NCBI GenBank assembly: GCA_017643215.1
Contig: JAEPNV010000001.1
Span: forward strand, 248,001 to 312,000
Direction of reading: 5' to 3'
Length of the DNA stretch: 64,000 bases
DNA from: Roseibium sp.
GTDB taxonomy: Bacteria > Pseudomonadota > Alphaproteobacteria > Rhizobiales > Stappiaceae
Positions 59,912-64,000 of this stretch are shown in pieces. The notes beneath the pieces are model-generated. The model saw only the letters and a program-made list of their open reading frames with translations, had not been told where the DNA came from and did not search any database. A program made the translations under genes and the position numbers. Each line of letters begins with the position of its first letter. The first letter of the stretch is position 1.

Positions 59912-61822
59912 ATGAAGGAGAAGGAAAACCATCAGGGCATGTCCCGCCGGGATCTACTTGGCGGTACAGCAAAGACGGCCGTTGTGGCCGGCATGGGAGC
60001 CGTTGCTGTCGGTGGAGCCAATCCGGCCAATGCCCAGGGCGGCCATACGCAGTTTGCGCTCGCGCCCGGTGAACTGGACGAATATTACGGCTTCTGGTCC
60101 TCTGGCCAGACCGGCGAGGTTCGAATTCTCGGTGTGCCCTCCATGCGCGAACTGATGCGCATTCCAGTTTTCAACCGCTGTTCGGCAACCGGTTGGGGCC
60201 AGACCAACGAATCCCTGAAGATCCTGACCGAAGGCCTTTTGCCGGAGACAAAGGCGTACCTGGCTGCGCAGGGCAAGGTGACCTACGACAATGGCGACCT
60301 GCACCATCCGCACATGTCCTTCACGGACGGCACCTATGACGGCCGGTACATTTTCGCAAATGACAAGGCGAACACCCGTGTCGCCCGCATCGACTGCACA
60401 ACGATGAAATGCGACAAGATCATCGAGATTCCGAACGCGCATGACATTCACGGGATGCGGCCGCAGAAGTATCCGCGCACTGGATATATTTTCGCCAACG
60501 GCGAGCATGAGGCACCGCTTGTCAACGACGGCCAGATCTTGGATCAGCCCGATCAGTACAACTGCATCTTCACCGCCATTGACGGCGATGAGATGAAGGT
60601 TGCTTGGCAGGTAATTGTGTCCGGTAATCTGGACAATACCGACGCGGATTATCAGGGAAAATATGCCTTCTCGACCAGCTACAACTCGGAAATGGGTACC
60701 AATCTGGCCGAAATGACCGAGAACGAACTGGATCACTGCGTCGTCTTCAACATCAAGGCGATCGAAGAGGCGGTGGCTGCTGGTAACTACCAGGAACTGA
60801 AAGGGGTGCCGGTGGTCGATGGCCGCAAGGAAGCAAACTCCCAGTTCACCCGTTACATCCCGATCCCGAACAGCCCGCACGGCTGCAACGCGGCGCCGGA
60901 CAAGAAGCACATCGTCATCAATGGCAAACTGTCGCCGACGGTTTCGATCATTGATGTCTCCAAGGTCGATGCGCTGTTCGCCGACAATGCCGATCCGCGC
61001 TCCGCAATCGTCGGGGAGCCGCAGCTCGGCCTTGGTCCGCTGCACACGGCTTTCGATGGCAAGGGCAATTGCTTCACGACGCTGTTCCTGGACAGCCAGG
61101 TTGTGAAATGGAACATGGACAAGGCCATCCGGGCCTATGCCGGCGAGGATGTCGACCCGATTGTTTCGAAGGTGGATGTCCATTATCAGCCGGGCCACAA
61201 TTCCACCTCCATGGGCGAAACCGCGGAGGCGGATGGCAAGTGGCTGATTTCAATGAACAAGTTCTCCAAGGACCGGTTTTTGAATGTAGGCCCGCTGAAA
61301 CCGGAAAACGAGCAGCTCATCGATATCTCCGGTGACGAGATGAAAGTGGTCCATGACGGCCCGACCTTTGCCGAGCCGCATGACAGCATCATCGTTCACC
61401 GTTCCAAGGTGAATCCGGCCATCGTCTGGGACCGGTCCGACCCGAGCTTCGCCGATGCGATCCGGCAGGCCGAGGCGGATGGTGTCGATCTGGAATCAGC
61501 TGCCGACGTCATCCGTGATGGCAACAAAGTCCGGGTCTATATGCACTCCGTTGCGCCGACCTTCAGTCTTGAAAAGTTCTCGGTCAAGCAAGGTGATGAA
61601 GTCACCGTCTATGTCACAAATATCGATGACATCGACGACCTGACGCACGGCTTCTGCCTGGCGAACTACGGTGTGGCCATGGAAGTTGGACCTCAGGCCA
61701 CGGCATCAGTGACGTTCATCGCCGAACGTCCCGGCGTTCACTGGTTTTACTGCCAGTGGTTCTGCCATGCGCTGCATATGGAAATGCGCGGCCGGATGTT
61801 CGTCGAGCCGAGAGGAGCCTGA
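59912..61822 (+). CDS. nosZ: Nitrous-oxide reductase (clade I, Tat-exported)
   Basis: A 636-aa periplasmic copper enzyme reducing N2O to N2, the final step of denitrification. The twin-arginine signal is [20 protein letters not shown], cleaved near AQG. The seven-bladed propeller carries the CuZ histidines in [26 protein letters not shown] and [14 protein letters not shown]. The C-terminal cupredoxin has the CuA motif [14 protein letters not shown] (ligands C, W, C, H, M). These features define clade I. A ribosome site (AAGGAGATCAG) precedes ATG 59912. nosD starts four bases after its stop. Confidence 0.97.
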   Translation: MKEKENHQGMSRRDLLGGTAKTAVVAGMGAVAVGGANPANAQGGHTQFALAPGELDEYYGFWSSGQTGEVRILGVPSMRELMRIPVFNRCSATGWGQTNESLKILTEGLLPETKAYLAAQGKVTYDNGDLHHPHMSFTDGTYDGRYIFANDKANTRVARIDCTTMKCDKIIEIPNAHDIHGMRPQKYPRTGYIFANGEHEAPLVNDGQILDQPDQYNCIFTAIDGDEMKVAWQVIVSGNLDNTDADYQGKYAFSTSYNSEMGTNLAEMTENELDHCVVFNIKAIEEAVAAGNYQELKGVPVVDGRKEANSQFTRYIPIPNSPHGCNAAPDKKHIVINGKLSPTVSIIDVSKVDALFADNADPRSAIVGEPQLGLGPLHTAFDGKGNCFTTLFLDSQVVKWNMDKAIRAYAGEDVDPIVSKVDVHYQPGHNSTSMGETAEADGKWLISMNKFSKDRFLNVGPLKPENEQLIDISGDEMKVVHDGPTFAEPHDSIIVHRSKVNPAIVWDRSDPSFADAIRQAEADGVDLESAADVIRDGNKVRVYMHSVAPTFSLEKFSVKQGDEVTVYVTNIDDIDDLTHGFCLANYGVAMEVGPQATASVTFIAERPGVHWFYCQWFCHALHMEMRGRMFVEPRGA

Positions 61823-61825
61823 GCC

Positions 61826-63109
61826 ATGCTTCGCGCCCTGCACATCCTGACCGGAAACCTGAGCTTTCTTTGTGCGGCAATAGTGGTCTGCGGACCGCTG
61901 ACGGCCGAGGAATGGGGTGTTCCGGCAGTGCAGGGCGCGCTGCAGACCGCATTGGAAAAAGCGCAAGCCGGGGATGTTCTCCGGCTTGCGCCCGGATCGC
62001 ATCGTGGCCCCATCAACCTCGATAAAACCTTAGAACTTCACGGTGCCGGTAATGCGGAGATCCGCGCGATAGGGTCCGGAAGCGTCATAACGGTCACGGC
62101 ACAAAACGTCGTGGTTTCCGGTTTGACGCTCACCGGATCCGGGCTTTCCCACGAAACGCTTGATGCGGGGGTTAAACTCACCAAAACCGCCCATAATGCC
62201 GTTGTCCGCAACAACAGGATCTTGAACAACCTTACCGGCGTCGATGTGCACGGCGCCAGGAATGCCATCGTCTCGAACAACCTGATCGAGGGGCGCCAGG
62301 ACCTGCGCATGAATGAGCGCGGCAACGGTATTTACGTCTGGAATGCGCCCGATCTGCTGGCCGAATTCAATACGATCCGCTACGGCCGGGACGGGGTTTT
62401 CGTCAACACCAGCCACAAGGATACGTTCCGCAACAATCGCTTCGAGGAGTTGCGGTTCGCGATCCACTACATGCATGGCAACAGCGGCGTCATAGAGGAC
62501 AATGTCTCGATGGGCAACGATATCGGCTACGCGCTGATGTTCTCCGATCGCCTCACGGTGCGCAACAACGTATCGATCGGCGACCGGCATCACGGTCTGA
62601 TGCTGAACTATGCCAACCGGGCCGTGATTGCCGGCAACCAGGTGTTTGCTGGCGGTGAGAAATGCCTGTTCATGTACAACGCCAACAAGAACACGGTGAT
62701 GGACAACCGCTTCGAAGGCTGCCCGATCGGCGTCCACTTCACCGCGGGCTCCGCCAAGAATACGTTTGAGGGCAACGCCTTCATACGCAACCGGACCCAG
62801 GTCAAATATGTCGGCAGCCGTGTGCTGGACTGGAGCACCGACGGCCGCGGCAATTTCTGGAGTGACCACGCCGCCTTTGACATGAACGGTGACGGTCTTG
62901 CCGACACGGCCTATCGGCCGAACGACATGGTCGACCAGGTGCTGTGGACCCAGCCTTCCGCAAAGCTTTTGATCGGCAGCCCGGCGGTGCAACTGCTGCG
63001 CTGGACGCAGTCCCAATTCCCGGCCCTGCTGCCGGGAGGCATCGTCGACAATGCCCCGTTGATGAATCCGCCGGTTCACAACGAACCGAACGCAGGAGTT
63101 CAGGGATGA
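61826..63109 (+). CDS. nosD: NosD, CuZ-maturation periplasmic beta-helix protein
   Basis: A 427-aa exported protein with an N-terminal signal (LHILTGNLSFLCAAIVVCGP) and a right-handed beta-helix of CASH-type repeats rich in Asn, such as NVVVSGLTLTGSGL, NAVVRNNRILNNLTGVDVHG and NRAVIAGNQVFAGGEKCLF. NosD works with the NosFY ABC transporter and NosL to build the CuZ sulfide-copper centre of NosZ. It overlaps nosF by four bases (ATGA). Confidence 0.95.
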   Translation: MLRALHILTGNLSFLCAAIVVCGPLTAEEWGVPAVQGALQTALEKAQAGDVLRLAPGSHRGPINLDKTLELHGAGNAEIRAIGSGSVITVTAQNVVVSGLTLTGSGLSHETLDAGVKLTKTAHNAVVRNNRILNNLTGVDVHGARNAIVSNNLIEGRQDLRMNERGNGIYVWNAPDLLAEFNTIRYGRDGVFVNTSHKDTFRNNRFEELRFAIHYMHGNSGVIEDNVSMGNDIGYALMFSDRLTVRNNVSIGDRHHGLMLNYANRAVIAGNQVFAGGEKCLFMYNANKNTVMDNRFEGCPIGVHFTAGSAKNTFEGNAFIRNRTQVKYVGSRVLDWSTDGRGNFWSDHAAFDMNGDGLADTAYRPNDMVDQVLWTQPSAKLLIGSPAVQLLRWTQSQFPALLPGGIVDNAPLMNPPVHNEPNAGVQG

Positions 63110-64000
63110 CGAATTCCACCCTTACCGTTCAATCGATCACCAAGCGTTTCAAGGGGCAAACGGCTGTCGATCAGGTGTCGTTTGACCTCAAGCCGGGTGA
63201 ACGCGTGGCGCTACTCGGACACAACGGGGCCGGCAAAACCACGCTTTTTAAAATGATCCTGGGGTTTTTGAAGCGCGACAATGGCGATATCTCGGTTCTG
63301 GGGAGCATGCCTGGGAGCAGTCCGGCCCGCCAGGGCACCGCCTATCTGCCGGAATCGGTTGTGTTTCCGGCGGCCCTGACGGGTGAGGAAATCATCCGGT
63401 TCTATGCACGGCTGAAGCGGCAGAAGGCCGGTCGCGCGCTAGAGCTCCTGGAGCGCGTCGGGCTGGCGGAGGCCTCCAAACGGCGTGTCGGAACCTATTC
63501 AAAAGGCATGCGCCAGCGGCTCGGTCTTGCGCAGGCGCTCATTGGAACGCCGCAACTGGTTGTTCTGGACGAACCGACATCCGGCCTCGATCCGATTTCG
63601 CGCCAGAATGTCTACCAGTTGATCGGAGAGATCGCGCAACAGGGTGCGACCGTTCTCTTGTCGTCCCATGCCTTAACCGAATTGGAAGCGCGAACGGACC
63701 GGATCCTGATCCTGTCCAAGGGGCAACTCGTCGCAAATGACGCCCTTGGCTCGTTGCGGGCTCAAGCCGGTCTGCCGATCCGGCTCAAGGTCTGGACCAA
63801 ACCGGGTGCGGCCCAGGAAGTCGCGGACCAGCTTGGCGCCGGCAAGATGAACGGGCGGTCTGTGGAACTTGATTGCGGCCTGGACGACAAGGTGCGGACA
63901 TTGTCGGCGATCAGTGCGCTTGGCCCTCTGGTCGAGGATCTCGACGTCCATGCACCGAGCCTCGATGACGTTTATCGGCACTTTTCGAACACAGCGCACA
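63106..64000 (+). CDS. nosF: NosF, ABC ATPase of the CuZ maturation system (3'-truncated by window edge)
   Basis: About 298 codons of the NosF ATPase are present. Walker A GHNGAGKTT, signature YSKGMRQRLGLAQAL, Walker B LVVLDEPTSGLDP and the H-loop LLSSHALTELE are intact. With the NosY permease, expected just outside the window, and NosD it is thought to supply a sulfur species for CuZ assembly. The reading frame is open to the last base, so the stop lies outside. Confidence 0.95.
   Translation, partial: MTNSTLTVQSITKRFKGQTAVDQVSFDLKPGERVALLGHNGAGKTTLFKMILGFLKRDNGDISVLGSMPGSSPARQGTAYLPESVVFPAALTGEEIIRFYARLKRQKAGRALELLERVGLAEASKRRVGTYSKGMRQRLGLAQALIGTPQLVVLDEPTSGLDPISRQNVYQLIGEIAQQGATVLLSSHALTELEARTDRILILSKGQLVANDALGSLRAQAGLPIRLKVWTKPGAAQEVADQLGAGKMNGRSVELDCGLDDKVRTLSAISALGPLVEDLDVHAPSLDDVYRHFSNTAH

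Overview
The window reads as chromosomal DNA of an alphaproteobacterium, most likely of the Hyphomicrobiales (Rhizobiales). The left end carries, all on the minus strand, rpmH-rnpA-yidC-acetyltransferase-engB-argB-HAD phosphatase, then dapD, with dapE on the plus strand, an order familiar from that group. GC content is high, GTG and TTG starts are common, and genes are often joined by 4-base ATGA or GTGA overlaps. The genus cannot be fixed from sequence alone; a marine Stappia/Roseibium-like lineage is only a guess.

Layout. 1-15.2 kb is housekeeping: lysine and arginine biosynthesis, ribosome and membrane-insertion genes, a DMT exporter, LysR, a TVP38-type membrane protein paired with a flavin disulfide reductase, and an orphan sensor kinase. 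A tRNA-Arg(ACG) at 15.6 kb marks the left edge of an eroded Mu/P2-like prophage (15.7-19.7 kb). It keeps a broken tail gene D, a com-like zinc-finger gene, a small overlapping ORF and an ABC-ATPase/GNAT fusion gene, plus an AT-rich membrane-protein gene of foreign composition.

19.7-37.3 kb is one large sugar locus. It holds every step of the non-phosphorylating L-fucose pathway: mutarotase FucU, aldo/keto-reductase fucose dehydrogenase, fuconolactonase, fuconate dehydratase, 2-keto-3-deoxyfuconate dehydrogenase and diketo-acid hydrolase. It also holds a complete carbohydrate ABC transporter and a GntR/FCD regulator. The exact 11-mer TAACATGCTAG occurs four times, each time in front of a gene or divergent gene pair of this locus, and is very probably that regulator's operator. 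Interleaved with these are two PfkB kinases, an FGGY kinase, a sugar isomerase-like protein, a BtpA/SgcQ protein and an M42 peptidase, which the fucose pathway does not need and which suggest a second sugar route.

37.6-39.0 kb is a scar: the tail end of a short-chain dehydrogenase next to a 1.2 kb IS3-family element. 39.1-45.2 kb holds a redox and peroxide cluster (LysR, NTF2-like protein, YceI, cytochrome b561-YceI fusion, quinone-oxidoreductase-like MDR protein, Ohr, IclR). 45.5-56.9 kb is an aromatic operon: AraC regulator, a branched-chain-type ABC uptake system, aryl aldehyde and alcohol dehydrogenases, then gentisate 1,2-dioxygenase, a GST-type maleylpyruvate isomerase and fumarylpyruvate hydrolase. 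It ends in a mycothiol-type isomerase homologue that has lost two zinc-ligand histidines. A frameshifted IS630 transposase remnant separates this from the denitrification operon nosR-nosZ-nosD-nosF, which is preceded by a perfect FNR/NnrR-type box and runs off the right end.

The best candidate for an undescribed system is the prophage-borne com / 61-aa / ABC-GNAT module at 16.1-17.6 kb. It copies the overlapping layout of phage Mu com-mom but with an ATPase-coupled GNAT domain in the place of Mom.
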